64,000 nucleotides of DNA from Devosia limi DSM 17137 (GTDB lineage Bacteria; Pseudomonadota; Alphaproteobacteria; Rhizobiales; Devosiaceae), in the NCBI RefSeq assembly GCF_900128975.1, contig NZ_FQVC01000009.1:89790-153789 (forward strand), written 5' to 3'. The notes beneath the pieces are model-generated. The model ran no database searches and was not told the DNA's origin. It worked only from the letters and a program-made list of their open reading frames with translations. Below, one piece after another: positions 1-8,019 of the stretch. Position numbers and translations under genes: made by a program. How positions within the stretch are numbered: position 1 is the stretch's first letter; every line of letters begins with the position of its first letter.

Positions 1-1
1 T

Positions 2-997
2 TCGATCGGAGCCGCTATCGCACTGGCGGTATGTGCCTTGGCCGGCGACATGTTCATGTTTTTGGCCGGCATGATCCTGGTCGAGCTGGCGTCGGCGTTC
101 GTGCTCTACAGCACTGCGTTTGCCTTTCTGGCGCAGACGACCGGTTCACGGGCCCAACGCAGCATCACCTATCTAACGCTGATCGCCGGGTTCGCCTCGA
201 CGATCTTCTGGCCGCTCACAAGCTGGATGCTGGGCAGTCTGGAATGGCATCAGGTCTACTTCGTTTTCGCGATTCTCAACCTGGTTGTTTGCCTCCCACT
301 GCATTTGTGGCTGTCGCGGTTCGCCAGGATCGCTGCGGCCCGTCCTGTGGAAGCGGTGGCGACACAGCCGCCCATGAGCGTCGATAACCGCAATTTCGTG
401 TTCATCCTGATCGTGCTGGGGTTCTCCCTGGCGGGCTTTGTGTCAGCAGCGACGCTGTTCCACATGGTGCCGATGCTTGGCCTGCTCGGCTTGGGTGCGG
501 CCGGTATTTGGGTGGCGTCGCTACTCGGGCCAGCGCAGGTGGCTAGCCGCCTGATCAACATGGCATTCGGCAAAGATGTCTCTGCAAGTGTGCTGGCGGT
601 AGTGTCGGCAGTCTCCATGCCGCTTGCGCTGGGCACCCTGGCCCTATCTGCGCCGTCGACCTTTGGTGCCGCCGCCTTTGCTATCATCTTCGGCCTGGGC
701 AGTGGGCTGTTCAGCATTGTCTCCGGCACACTTCCGCTGGCGATCTTCGGCAAAGACGGCTTCGGTAAACGTCTTGGCTGGATCGGTCTCGGTCGCTTGG
801 GACTGTCTGCACTGGCACCGTTTGCCCTGTCGGTGGCACTGGGTGCAATCGGTCCAAAGCCATCATTGTGGATCCTGGCGGTGGCGGGTTTGCTGTGCGT
901 AGTTGTCTTCGCCGAAGTCTGGCGTCGTTGCCGGCCTTTAGGGCAAAAGGTGTTAGCCGTGAACGAGCCAACAAGCCCGGTACTACGCCAAGGGTGA
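2..997 (+). CDS. MFS transporter, 5'-truncated by the window edge
   Basis: This is a membrane permease of the major facilitator superfamily. The reading frame is open from base 2, so the N-terminus lies outside the window. The visible 331 codons encode about eight to nine hydrophobic helices with short charged loops and end in a basic tail. The central loop (about codons 110-130) is the usual cytoplasmic linker between the two six-helix halves. The substrate cannot be told from sequence. The gene after it is a remnant, so this is probably the edge of older chromosomal or accessory DNA next to the plasmid backbone. The MFS assignment rests on the hydrophobicity pattern and Gly-rich helices and not on a diagnostic motif. 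Confidence 0.75.
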   Translation, partial: SIGAAIALAVCALAGDMFMFLAGMILVELASAFVLYSTAFAFLAQTTGSRAQRSITYLTLIAGFASTIFWPLTSWMLGSLEWHQVYFVFAILNLVVCLPLHLWLSRFARIAAARPVEAVATQPPMSVDNRNFVFILIVLGFSLAGFVSAATLFHMVPMLGLLGLGAAGIWVASLLGPAQVASRLINMAFGKDVSASVLAVVSAVSMPLALGTLALSAPSTFGAAAFAIIFGLGSGLFSIVSGTLPLAIFGKDGFGKRLGWIGLGRLGLSALAPFALSVALGAIGPKPSLWILAVAGLLCVVVFAEVWRRCRPLGQKVLAVNEPTSPVLRQG

Positions 998-1272
998 ACG
1001 TCTGCTATCCTAGTGTGCGACCCGCAAACCGGACAGACCGTTTTCCACCCCAAGTTTGCCGATTGCTGCACGAACGCCATGCCCCAAAGCGGTCGGGCGG
1101 CCACCGACCCCAATTAGGTCGGTCAGCGGCACGCCTGCGCTTCCCGAAAGCAGACACCCTCAGTCTACGCCCAAGATGCAGATCGTCCTGGCCATTGAAG
1201 GCACGTAGGAGCCCTGGGTTCCGCATTGGTGGATAAGCGGCCCCGCGCACAAGCCGCACAGGGCCGTTGCAC

Positions 1273-1467
1273 CTACTTCAAATACTCGTCAGCTTTGACG
1301 ATCTTGCCGTAGGCAAAGCCCAGAGCAGACATGAATGCGGCGTGCACATGATTTGCCGGAACGATCATGTCGTTGAACTCGGCATCGCGGGTTGTGGCAG
1401 CATCTTCGACGACGGTAACATTGTAGCCTTGGTCATACGACACCGCATGAGGCATGCAGCCGGAGGT
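1273..1467 (-). pseudogene. Isochorismatase-family hydrolase, C-terminal remnant
   Basis: About 64 codons match the C-terminal third of the isochorismatase-like cysteine hydrolases. The nucleophile context TSGC is followed by the stretch GYNVTVVEDAATTRD and a helical tail ending in DEYLK. In this family the Cys works with an upstream Asp and Lys, both missing here because the N-terminal two thirds are absent. Upstream of TSGC the frame stays open for 20 codons but no longer looks like the family, so the junction is near 1467. No start or RBS belongs to it. It is a dead fragment left by a rearrangement. Confidence 0.65.
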
Positions 1468-1650
1468 GTCCAATCCCGCTCTCTCGGGATGGCTTTCCTG
1501 TTCCGGCTCCGGATCTTCCACGATCAACCCACGAGGGGTCCGCTAGCAAGCTGCGGCCGCTTGTCTTTGCCTGCGCGGTGATCGCGCCCGGAGCCGGACA
1601 CTGACGGAGCCATCGAGCGGGAATGGCCCGCTCCAAAGATGGAGCCTCAG

Positions 1651-1836
1651 ATGTCGCACAACCTCGAACTCGCCCAAAAGCACGCCTGGAACCTCGCCCG
1701 CACCCTCATGGCCCCGGTCATCCTCTTCCAGGTGGACAACGAGTTCGGAGTCATCCCGGCAGATGAGCTCGACGGCGCCGAAATTGAAATCCTCTTCGAG
1801 TACGATCCCTATTGTGGCGGCCGGTCGGTGCACTGA
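1651..1836 (+). CDS. Small conserved-looking hypothetical protein (61 aa)
   Basis: This is a short acidic protein beginning MSHNLELAQKHAWNLA and ending in YDPYCGGRSVH. An ATG at 1651 follows GGAGCC by a workable distance; a second in-frame ATG lies 12 bases upstream. There is no signal peptide or membrane segment. An amphipathic N-terminal helix is followed by beta-rich sequence (APVILFQVDNEFGVIPADEL). It lies in the plasmid leading region upstream of ardC, where small unknown proteins are common. I do not recognise a domain. It is called a gene because its codon use and composition look protein-like, unlike the opposite frames. Confidence 0.5.
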   Translation: MSHNLELAQKHAWNLARTLMAPVILFQVDNEFGVIPADELDGAEIEILFEYDPYCGGRSVH

Positions 1837-2075
1837 ACCGCCGCTCTTTCGGACGGTATCCGGGCGGCGCGTTGCGCCGCCCTTCTTCTTGTTGCTGCGC
1901 CTTTGGCCCCGTCCCGCCATCGGTCTTGCCAGACCCGGTGCATCGCGCAACGGCTTTGCCGTCCTCCTCTTTGTTCCGGCCCCTGTCGGGGTGCGCGACC
2001 CCCTGATTGGTCCGGCTTGTCGTCCGCCGTGACGGGGCCGCGATCGGCGCGGCCTCCAGTATGGAGGTTATGAAA
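1837..2075 (+). other. Leader region upstream of ardC
   Basis: This is non-coding GC-rich sequence between the 61-aa gene and ardC. It has Pro/Arg-type low-information reading frames on both strands and no clear promoter. It ends in GGAGG at 2063-2067, which sets the ardC start. Confidence 0.4.
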
Positions 2076-3005
2076 ATGAGCAGAAAAGAGCAGAGCGAAA
2101 CCCGTGTTGATATCTATGCGCGGATTACCGAGCGGATTGTCGCGCAGCTGGAGCAGGGGGTGTGCCCCTGGGTGCAGCCGTGGAGCGCGGGAAATGCAGC
2201 AGGGCGTATCACCAGACCGTTGCGTCACAATGGCGAACCATATTCTGGTATGAACGTGCTGCTGCTGTGGTCAGAGGCCATGGCGCGGGGCTATGCCGCG
2301 TCGATGTGGATGACGTTCAAGCAGGCCAGCGACTTGGGCGCCCATGTCCGCAAGGGAGAGACCAGCGCCACCGTGATCTATGCCAGCCGGTTCACCAAGA
2401 CCGAGACTGACGCCCGCGGCGACGAGATGGAGCGGGACATTCCATTCCTGCGCGCCTATGGCGTGTTCAATGTCGAGCAGATCGAGGGCCTGCCCGAGCA
2501 CTATTACCACCGTCCGGCGCCGGTCTCCGATCCGGTGAAACGGATTGAAAACGCCGACACCTTCTTTGCCAATGCTGGTGCGGATCTCCGCCATGGCGGT
2601 GCGCAGGCCTACTATGTGCCGTCCTCTGACCATATCCAGATGCCGCCCTTCGAAACCTTCCGGGATGCGGCGTCCTATGTCGCGGTCCTCAGCCACGAGC
2701 ATATTCACTGGACGGCGAAACCGAACCGCGTCGGCCGCGATCTTAGTCGCTATGCCAAAGACAGGTCGGAGCGGGCCCGGGAGGAACTCGTTGCTGAGAT
2801 AGGGTCGGCCCTGCTGTGTGCCGATCTCGGTATCGTCCCCGAACTCGAGCCACGCCCGGATCACGCTGCCTACCTCGCAAGCTGGCTTACGGTGCTGGCT
2901 GATGACAAGCGCGCCATCTTCCAAGCCGCCGCCCATGCGCAGCGGGCAGTCAATTATCTGCATGCCCTGCAACCGGCTGTTGCTGAAGAGCACGAGGCTG
3001 CCTGA
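2076..3005 (+). CDS. ardC: ArdC-family anti-restriction protein / zincin metallopeptidase
   Basis: This 309-aa protein has the ArdC layout. An N-terminal ssDNA-binding domain (about residues 5-125, including VCPWVQPW and GxNVLLLW-type segments) is followed by a zincin-like domain with the zinc motif HEHIH (HExxH) near residue 207. Proteins of this family are carried by conjugative plasmids and shield the incoming single strand from host restriction. I chose ATG 2076 because GGAGG lies 8 bases upstream; ATGs at 2061 and 2070 are in frame but too close to or before that site. Its position about 5 kb from oriT fits a leading-region gene expressed early after transfer. Confidence 0.88.
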   Translation: MSRKEQSETRVDIYARITERIVAQLEQGVCPWVQPWSAGNAAGRITRPLRHNGEPYSGMNVLLLWSEAMARGYAASMWMTFKQASDLGAHVRKGETSATVIYASRFTKTETDARGDEMERDIPFLRAYGVFNVEQIEGLPEHYYHRPAPVSDPVKRIENADTFFANAGADLRHGGAQAYYVPSSDHIQMPPFETFRDAASYVAVLSHEHIHWTAKPNRVGRDLSRYAKDRSERAREELVAEIGSALLCADLGIVPELEPRPDHAAYLASWLTVLADDKRAIFQAAAHAQRAVNYLHALQPAVAEEHEAA

Positions 3006-3481
3006 GCGCCGGTCATGTCCAATCTCCACACTGGCACCCATAAATCGGTCCCATCGCAATGAAGAAGTGTCGGCGGGGCGTCCGTTGGGGCGTCCCGCTG
3101 CAATCGATGCCTGTGGTGCAAGGCTGAGATTGGATTGATAGCGCGTGCCACGCCGGTCGTGATGGGGTGATGCCGATGCAGGGTCGCCTGTCTTCATTCC
3201 GGTTGTTCCTGCGACGGGCACGTCCATCTGCGTCCTCGATGTGGCTGGTCTGACCGCAGGCCGAACTCGCTGCGCTCGCTCTCGCTCTTATCCCCGCAAC
3301 AGCCGGTTTCAGCTTTCTTCCCCTGCGCGCTACGCGCTCATTCCTCGCGAGGCAAGAAAGCCTCTCCTGACCGCCCTCCATTGCATTGCGGCCCTTCGGG
3401 TGCGGCTCGAACGCCTCCGGTCTGTCGACCGCCATCGAGGGCGCGATGGTCGCGGCCCGAGAAACCAAAGGAATGAGACGA
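3006..3481. other. 476-bp gap between ardC and the DUF736 gene
   Basis: I see no convincing gene here. Reading frames on both strands are Arg/Pro-rich and lack ribosome sites. The stretch contains short local repeats (CTCGCTGCGCTCGCTCTCGC near 3267, CTGCGCGCTACGCGC near 3325). A promoter for the downstream DUF736 gene probably lies here, but no clear -35/-10 pair stands out. Confidence 0.4.
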
Positions 3482-3793
3482 ATGGCAACCATCGGCACCT
3501 TCACCACCACCACCAACGGTTTCACCGGTTCGATCAAGACCCTCAGCCTCAATGTCAAGGCTCGCTTCGAGCGCGTCGAGAACCCTTCCGATAAGGGTCC
3601 GCACTTCCGCATCTTCTCCGGCTCCGTGGAGCTGGGCGCCGCCTGGCAGAAGGTCTCCAAGGAGACCGAGCGCGACTACCTCTCGGTCAAGCTGGACGAT
3701 CCCAGCTTCCCGGCTCCGATCTACGCCACCCTGATCGAGGTGGACGGCGAAGAAGGCCTCCAGTTGATCTGGTCTCGCCCCAACCGGGACTGA
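3482..3793 (+). CDS. DUF736 family protein
   Basis: This 103-aa protein starts [20 protein letters not shown], the hallmark N-terminus of DUF736, and ends in a beta-rich segment ([17 protein letters not shown]). DUF736 proteins are abundant on alphaproteobacterial plasmids and integrative elements near transfer genes; their biochemical role is unknown. The ATG at 3482 is preceded by AAAGGA; the frame stays open upstream but composition there is not protein-like. The gene is followed directly by a strong hairpin, so it is probably monocistronic and highly expressed. Confidence 0.85.
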   Translation: MATIGTFTTTTNGFTGSIKTLSLNVKARFERVENPSDKGPHFRIFSGSVELGAAWQKVSKETERDYLSVKLDDPSFPAPIYATLIEVDGEEGLQLIWSRPNRD

Positions 3794-3805
3794 GCCTCGG
3801 CAAAA

Positions 3806-3831
3806 GGAACCCCGCCACAAGGCGGGGTTCC
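3806..3831 (+). terminator. Hairpin terminator after the DUF736 gene
   Basis: This is a perfect 11-bp stem, GGAACCCCGCC at 3806-3816 and its complement at 3821-3831, with an ACAA loop. It begins 12 bases after the stop codon. The T-tract is poor (TCATGT), so termination may be partly Rho-dependent, or the hairpin may stabilise the mRNA. Confidence 0.7.
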
Positions 3832-4096
3832 TCATGTGCATGAGGAAGCCGAAATCAGGCGTCGAGCCTGCTGCCGGCTTTTTTGGGGCGCCAACCGGGT
3901 GGAGCGGGGGCCTGCTCAGATCGTCCGAGCCTGCCATGCCGGTCCGAAGGCCTCAAGGACGAGCGGTGCCCCCAAAATGCTGGCGCATTTCGGCTCCCCC
4001 ACTCGCCGGCTCCGCCGGTCGCATACGCGATCCCCGACCCCTCCGCCCCGCCATGACATCCGGTGTCGTCTTTCACCAACATCAAGGAGACGATCC

Positions 4097-4261
4097 ATGT
4101 CGATCGATCAGCACATCGAGGAATTGCACGCCGAGCTGCGGAATGCCGTCTATCGCGACGAACGCCACGAGATTGCAGCGGAGCTGGAACTGGCCCTTGT
4201 CGAGCGCGAAGTGATGCTGGCAGAAGCCTATGGCGAGATCACCGCCGAGCCTCCCTTCTAG
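4097..4261 (+). CDS. Small acidic helical protein (54 aa)
   Basis: The protein begins MSIDQHIEELHAELRNAVYR and is almost wholly alpha-helical and Glu-rich, suggesting a small helical hairpin or coiled coil. AAGGAGA at 4084-4090 is an excellent Shine-Dalgarno sequence 6 bases before ATG 4097, the main evidence that it is real. I do not recognise a named domain. Its position just after the DUF736 gene and before HU suggests a plasmid-maintenance accessory role, but that is only context. Confidence 0.65.
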   Translation: MSIDQHIEELHAELRNAVYRDERHEIAAELELALVEREVMLAEAYGEITAEPPF

Positions 4262-4341
4262 GGAGGCTGCTATCAGCGCCGCTGCGGTCACATGCGACGC
4301 TGATTAATCTGCTGGATATGGCGCATCGGCCTTCCCGGCTA

Positions 4342-4620
4342 TTAGCCGTTCAGGGCATCCTTGATCGCCTTGGCCGGCGTGAAAGTCAGCTTTTTCGACG
4401 CGGCGATCTTGATCGTTGCACCGGTCGAAGGGTTGCGGCCGTCCCGCTCCGGCGTCGCCTTCACCTTGAACTTGCCAAATCCCGGAAGCGAAGTTTCCGC
4501 GTCGGATTTGGCCGCATCAACGATCTGGCTGAGCACGCTCTCGACAATCGTCTTGGCCTGGGCTTTCGTCAGGTTCTGTTCGGCAGCGATCTTGTCGGCG
4601 ATCTCATTCGTGGTTGTCAT
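4342..4620 (-). CDS. HU-family nucleoid protein
   Basis: This 92-aa HU/IHF-type DNA-bending protein runs from MTTTNEIADKIAAEQNLTKA through the body signature GFGKFKVKATPERDGRNPSTG, which contains the DNA-binding arm residues RNPSTG, to KKLTFTPAKAIKDALNG. The length is typical of HU (about 90 aa). The start at 4620 follows GGGAAA. Plasmid-borne HU proteins are thought to act as stealth nucleoid proteins or to help form replication and transfer complexes. The arm sequence RNPSTG is HU-like and not IHF-specific. Confidence 0.92.
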   Translation of the reverse strand: MTTTNEIADKIAAEQNLTKAQAKTIVESVLSQIVDAAKSDAETSLPGFGKFKVKATPERDGRNPSTGATIKIAASKKLTFTPAKAIKDALNG

Positions 4621-4788
4621 TTGATGTTTCCCTATGGTCTTGGCGTGCCCCCTTCTATGGCAACGAAATGCGGCCCGCGAAAGTGGTTGAGGCATTTGTC
4701 CTGGTCGCCAATCCACTGAAAAACCGCAAAAGCGCGGGCATTCAAGCGGCGAATGGTCGAGGTTCCCAGCACCAGCACCAGCACCAGC

Positions 4789-5031
4789 TCAGTCGCTGTA
4801 GCCGCGTCGCCGCTTTGTCTGCTGCAATCTTGCCATGGCACTCATGGCCTCTTCGGCCTCATCGAAGGTTTCCATCATTGACTGGCCGTTGGTGCCGATC
4901 CGGCCCCAGTTTCGAATGACCGATACACCACCAAACAATGTCGGTTGGATCGCAAGCGAGTAGAACCGACGCATGTTCTGCGTTGGATCGATACGGCGCA
5001 GATGAATGGGGCGATCAGCGTCACTGGACAT
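4789..5031 (-). CDS. WGR-domain protein (80 aa)
   Basis: This small protein consists almost only of a WGR domain. The signature NWGRIGTNGQSM near residues 41-52 is preceded by the strand MRRFYSLAIQPTLFGGVSVIR and followed by a helix (FDEAEEAMSAMARLQQTKRRRG). WGR domains occur in PARPs and in bacterial stand-alone proteins and are thought to bind nucleic acids. Single-domain WGR proteins are frequent near Ti-type transfer genes. The start at 5031 is the first ATG before the homologous part; its ribosome site is weak. The basic C-terminus (KRRRGYSD) would suit DNA contact. Confidence 0.8.
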   Translation of the reverse strand: MSSDADRPIHLRRIDPTQNMRRFYSLAIQPTLFGGVSVIRNWGRIGTNGQSMMETFDEAEEAMSAMARLQQTKRRRGYSD

Positions 5032-5411
5032 GACGGGAGTCTCGCCACCTTTGGAAACGGCGTCCAATGACTTTCCTGAATCGTAGCGGTCGCTTCGATT
5101 CACGCGGCTTATGAGCGTTTCACCATTCCCTTTCCGTTTGTAGAAAGACGGAATGACTTTCAGTCGGGATTGGCGAGCCGCTTTGCAGCGGATGGGCTCT
5201 ATTCGCCGCCGGCTGGCGCTCACGGAACCCCGGCTGGCGGTTTCCGCGCATGCGCGTGACGATCCCGCTCGCGGTCGACAGGTCAGATCCTGTTCGGGGC
5301 TTAGCGGCATTGGCGAAGGCAGTTTGGATATCAAAGTGGCGTCCATCCCCACACAGCGGGCTGGTGAGTTTTGGCCGATGGTAGCGGGCGGTATGTGTGC
5401 ATATCGCGAGC
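5032..5411. other. 380-bp gap between WGR gene and traG
   Basis: No gene is supported here. All frames are Arg/Ser-rich with no usable ribosome site. traG stops at 5412 on the minus strand, so this stretch holds the end of the traCDG transcript and the promoter of the WGR gene. I could not pick out a clear terminator. Confidence 0.4.
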
Positions 5412-7334
5412 TCAAGTTTTCCCGCGCGCATGGAATCTGTTTGCGCTGACGATGGAGCGCATGTCTTCACGCCGGAACCAGATAGCACGACCGCAGCGCA
5501 GCGGCGCATTGCCCGCCGTAAAGACGATCTGTTCGTCACCACGCATGCGCAGCACTTCTTCCGGCAGGATCAGCGGCCGCGCGGCCAGCTGCCTGGAGCG
5601 GGTACGGGACGATCCCGACATGGCGGAAGATCGGCTGAGCTGGTCGACCTCGACCGTGGTGTTGCCGCAGCGCCGTGAGATGTAGTCGGCCGTGTCCGGA
5701 TCGTTGATCGCGGCGAACGAAACCCACGACGCGCTCTCAAACCATTTTGACGTGGCGTCGCGTCCACCATAGGCCTCGCGCATCTGTCCGATCGACTGAA
5801 ACAGCAGCGCCAGGCTGATGCCATATTTGCGGCCCGCGTCTCGGGCGGTCTCCAGAATGCGCAGATAGCCGAGCCGCGCCACCTCATCGAGGAGGAACAG
5901 CGTCCGCCCCTTCACAGCGCCATCCCGATTGTAAATGGCATTGAGCAGCGCGCCGATAATGGTGCGGGCCAGACCGGGATGCGCCTCCAGCGTCTTGAGG
6001 TCGAGATTGACGAAGATATCGGTCTTGCCGTCCGCAATGTCGTCGGTGGCAAAGCTCGATCCCGACACCAGGGCGGCGTAGTTGGGATAGCTCAGCCAAT
6101 GGGTCTCCTTGACCGCATTGGCATAAACCCCGGAAAAGGTTTCTGGCGTCATGGCGATGAATGGTGCGACGTTCTCCTTGACGAATTCGGATTCGGAATT
6201 GTCGTAAATCTTCTGCAACAGCTCGCGCAGCTTGGGTTCTGGCACCGACAAATTTGCCCGCATTTGCCGCAGATGCTGGTGTTCTTTTTCCGTGTGCCCG
6301 GAGAGACAAACATCGGCGATCAGCGCAGTGATGAGCTGCAGTGCCGACGCGCGGAAGAAGTCGTCGCGAATGGAACTTTGGCGCCCGGTATCGGTCACCA
6401 CCCAGTTGGCGACGGCCACGACATCCTCTTCACGGGTGCCGCCAAAACGACCGATCCAGTCGAGCACGTTGAAGCCGGTTGTCGGCTGTTTGGGATCGAG
6501 CACGAACACGGAGCGGCCAGCCGTGCGCCGATGCTCGATGACCATGGGGGCAACTTCATTGGACGGATCGAGGGCGACGAGACCGCCGCCCCATTTAAGC
6601 GCCGTCGGCACGGTGACCGAAGTGGTCTTGAAACCGCCTGACCCGGCGAAGACCAGCCCATGGGTTGAGCCGAAGGAGGCGTCAAAACACAGCAGCGGCG
6701 ACTTGCCGCCAGCACCCCAGGTCTCATGGTCGTCGGCACGAAACCCACGGGCGGCGATGGTATCCTTGTCGACGCGATAGGCCTCGCCGATGACAATGCC
6801 GCCCGTTGCGGGGAAGAGGCGCTTCGCGTCGGTAGCGTTCATCCATTGGCTTTCGCCGTGGATGGCACGCTTGCCGCTGACCCGGCGTGGCGCCGGTGAC
6901 GCAAAGGCGGCGTTCCCGCGCAGCGCAACACGCAGAGCGAAGATGCCAGAGACCGCGGCAAGCATCGCGCCAGCGGAAGTCGCAGGGTCGACGAACTGCA
7001 CGATGGTTTGGTCCGGCGCGACCGCATCGACAAAAGCGGCCAGCCGCAAAGTCTCGCGGATGAGGGCGACCATCACGACCGCCATCGTGCCGATCAGAAC
7101 ACCGCCACCGGCATATTGAATCGATACGGCGCCTTTCGCGGCGAACAGGAACATGACGCCGAACCCCGCCGCGATGGCATAGGGCAGAGCAAGCCCGATA
7201 CGACCCAGCATGAGCTGGGCTTCCGGCGTGGTACCGAAGCTGGCAGTCCATTGCTCAATGCCGGTTAGCAACAGGCATGCGCCCAACATCAGGGCACCGG
7301 GCGCTATCAGCAGAGCGATCCTAGTCGGGGTCAT
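5412..7334 (-). CDS. traG: Type IV coupling protein TraG (VirD4-like ATPase)
   Basis: This 640-aa coupling ATPase docks the relaxosome to the mating pore and energises DNA export. Two pairs of N-terminal membrane helices (about residues 5-25, 45-65, 75-100, 120-140) precede the cytoplasmic RecA-like domain. The Walker A variant is GSGGFKTTS near residue 240, and the Walker B-type segment is [16 protein letters not shown] 7334 overlaps the last 14 bases of traD; about 25 upstream in-frame codons are ignored because they lie over traD and do not look hydrophobic. The order traC-traD-traG matches Ti plasmids. Confidence 0.93.
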   Translation of the reverse strand: MTPTRIALLIAPGALMLGACLLLTGIEQWTASFGTTPEAQLMLGRIGLALPYAIAAGFGVMFLFAAKGAVSIQYAGGGVLIGTMAVVMVALIRETLRLAAFVDAVAPDQTIVQFVDPATSAGAMLAAVSGIFALRVALRGNAAFASPAPRRVSGKRAIHGESQWMNATDAKRLFPATGGIVIGEAYRVDKDTIAARGFRADDHETWGAGGKSPLLCFDASFGSTHGLVFAGSGGFKTTSVTVPTALKWGGGLVALDPSNEVAPMVIEHRRTAGRSVFVLDPKQPTTGFNVLDWIGRFGGTREEDVVAVANWVVTDTGRQSSIRDDFFRASALQLITALIADVCLSGHTEKEHQHLRQMRANLSVPEPKLRELLQKIYDNSESEFVKENVAPFIAMTPETFSGVYANAVKETHWLSYPNYAALVSGSSFATDDIADGKTDIFVNLDLKTLEAHPGLARTIIGALLNAIYNRDGAVKGRTLFLLDEVARLGYLRILETARDAGRKYGISLALLFQSIGQMREAYGGRDATSKWFESASWVSFAAINDPDTADYISRRCGNTTVEVDQLSRSSAMSGSSRTRSRQLAARPLILPEEVLRMRGDEQIVFTAGNAPLRCGRAIWFRREDMRSIVSANRFHARGKT

Positions 7335-7536
7335 CGGAAAACACCTTTTCCCCGATGGCCAACAGCCGGGCCCGCTCCTGCGTGTCGGCCTTGATCCGAT
7401 CCGCGCCATCGATCAGCAGACCGAGCAGCAGGGCGCGCTTCTCGTAGCGCAAACCCGCCTTGGCGATCAGGCCGCCAAGCTGGATTTTCTCCCGCGTGTC
7501 TTTCTTACGAGCGTCGTTCTGGCTGGCCTGTTGCAT
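7321..7536 (-). CDS. traD: Conjugal transfer protein TraD
   Basis: This 71-aa protein matches the Ti-type TraD family through the core [17 protein letters not shown] and a following helix ([15 protein letters not shown]). TraD is needed for efficient transfer in Ti plasmids, but its biochemical role is not settled. I took the ATG at 7536, 4 bases after the traC stop, since the conserved core begins about 12 residues later. The upstream open frame overlaps traC and is Arg-rich. The gene overlaps the traG start and should be translationally coupled to it. Confidence 0.85.
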   Translation of the reverse strand: MQQASQNDARKKDTREKIQLGGLIAKAGLRYEKRALLLGLLIDGADRIKADTQERARLLAIGEKVFSDDPD

Positions 7537-7540
7537 CCGC

Positions 7541-7804
7541 TCAAGCCTCGCTATCCGGCCCCGTAGCCGCGCCAGGCGCGACCGCTGGCGGGACCGGCCT
7601 GCTGGTTCGTCCACCCGCTTTGCGAAACCGCGCTGCCAGTTCTTCGAACGCAGCCAAGAGGTCGGCGTCCTCGATGGCGATCTCGCCAAGCCCGGCCCTA
7701 AGGGCGACGCGTCCGATGCGTTCGGCCTCGCGGGTTTCGGCCAGCTTCAACTGCTCCTGGAGTTTGGCGATTTCGTCCCTGATCCGTGACGATGGCTTCT
7801 TCAT
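7541..7804 (-). CDS. traC: Conjugal transfer protein TraC
   Basis: This 87-aa protein starts [32 protein letters not shown] and resembles Ti-type TraC, a small helical relaxosome accessory. The N-terminal coiled-coil and the segment [19 protein letters not shown] are the family features. The C-terminus is Pro/Ala-rich and likely disordered. GAGGAG sits just upstream of ATG 7804. It is the first gene of the leftward traCDG operon, which starts in the intergenic region carrying oriT and the tra-box-like palindrome. Confidence 0.85.
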   Translation of the reverse strand: MKKPSSRIRDEIAKLQEQLKLAETREAERIGRVALRAGLGEIAIEDADLLAAFEELAARFRKAGGRTSRPVPPAVAPGAATGPDSEA

Positions 7805-7872
7805 TCCGGTTGCTCCTCATCTGCTCGACTGCCGTTTGGCATGAGCAGAATCGTCCGGGATCGCGTCTGACG

Positions 7873-7896
7873 CGACCCGGCAAAAATGCCGGGTCG
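7873..7896. promoter_or_regulatory. Tra-box-like palindrome in the traC/traA divergent promoter
   Basis: This is a perfect inverted repeat with 10-bp arms (CGACCCGGCA) around an AAAA centre. Its inner 18 bp (CCCGGCA-N4-TGCCGGG) recur twice between trbB and repA. Ti tra boxes are 18-bp palindromes at these same places, so TraR binding is the natural inference; the bases differ from the classical Ti box. Confidence 0.7.
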
Positions 7897-7943
7897 GCGC
7901 AGCCGACACTTCTTGCGATGATCCCTGCGTTCCGAAGGAATGC

Positions 7944-7980
7944 TCCAAGGGCGCAGTAATACGTCGCAAGCGACGTGCTG
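7944..7980 (+). other. oriT: Origin of transfer (oriT), Ti/RSF1010 type
   Basis: The sequence CCAAGGGCGCAGTAATACG, followed by an inverted repeat (ACGTCGC-AA-GCGACGT at 7961-7976), closely matches the oriT core of Ti-type plasmids. There CCAAGGGCGCA(A/G)T.ATACGTCGC is the conserved relaxase-recognition and nick region. It lies between divergent traC and traA, exactly where Ti plasmids carry oriT. The exact nick position cannot be set from sequence alone. Confidence 0.85.
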
Positions 7981-8019
7981 CGCTGCCGCCGTGGCGGCTG
8001 GGGCGGACCGGGGGAACCC

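Noticed and set aside
256..1113. Long minus-strand open frame across the MFS gene
   Set aside because: Ser/Pro/Arg-rich shadow of the permease on the other strand; no ribosome site and no family pattern.
1005..1259. Minus-strand frame before the isochorismatase remnant
   Set aside because: Arg-rich, low-information composition and no start signal.
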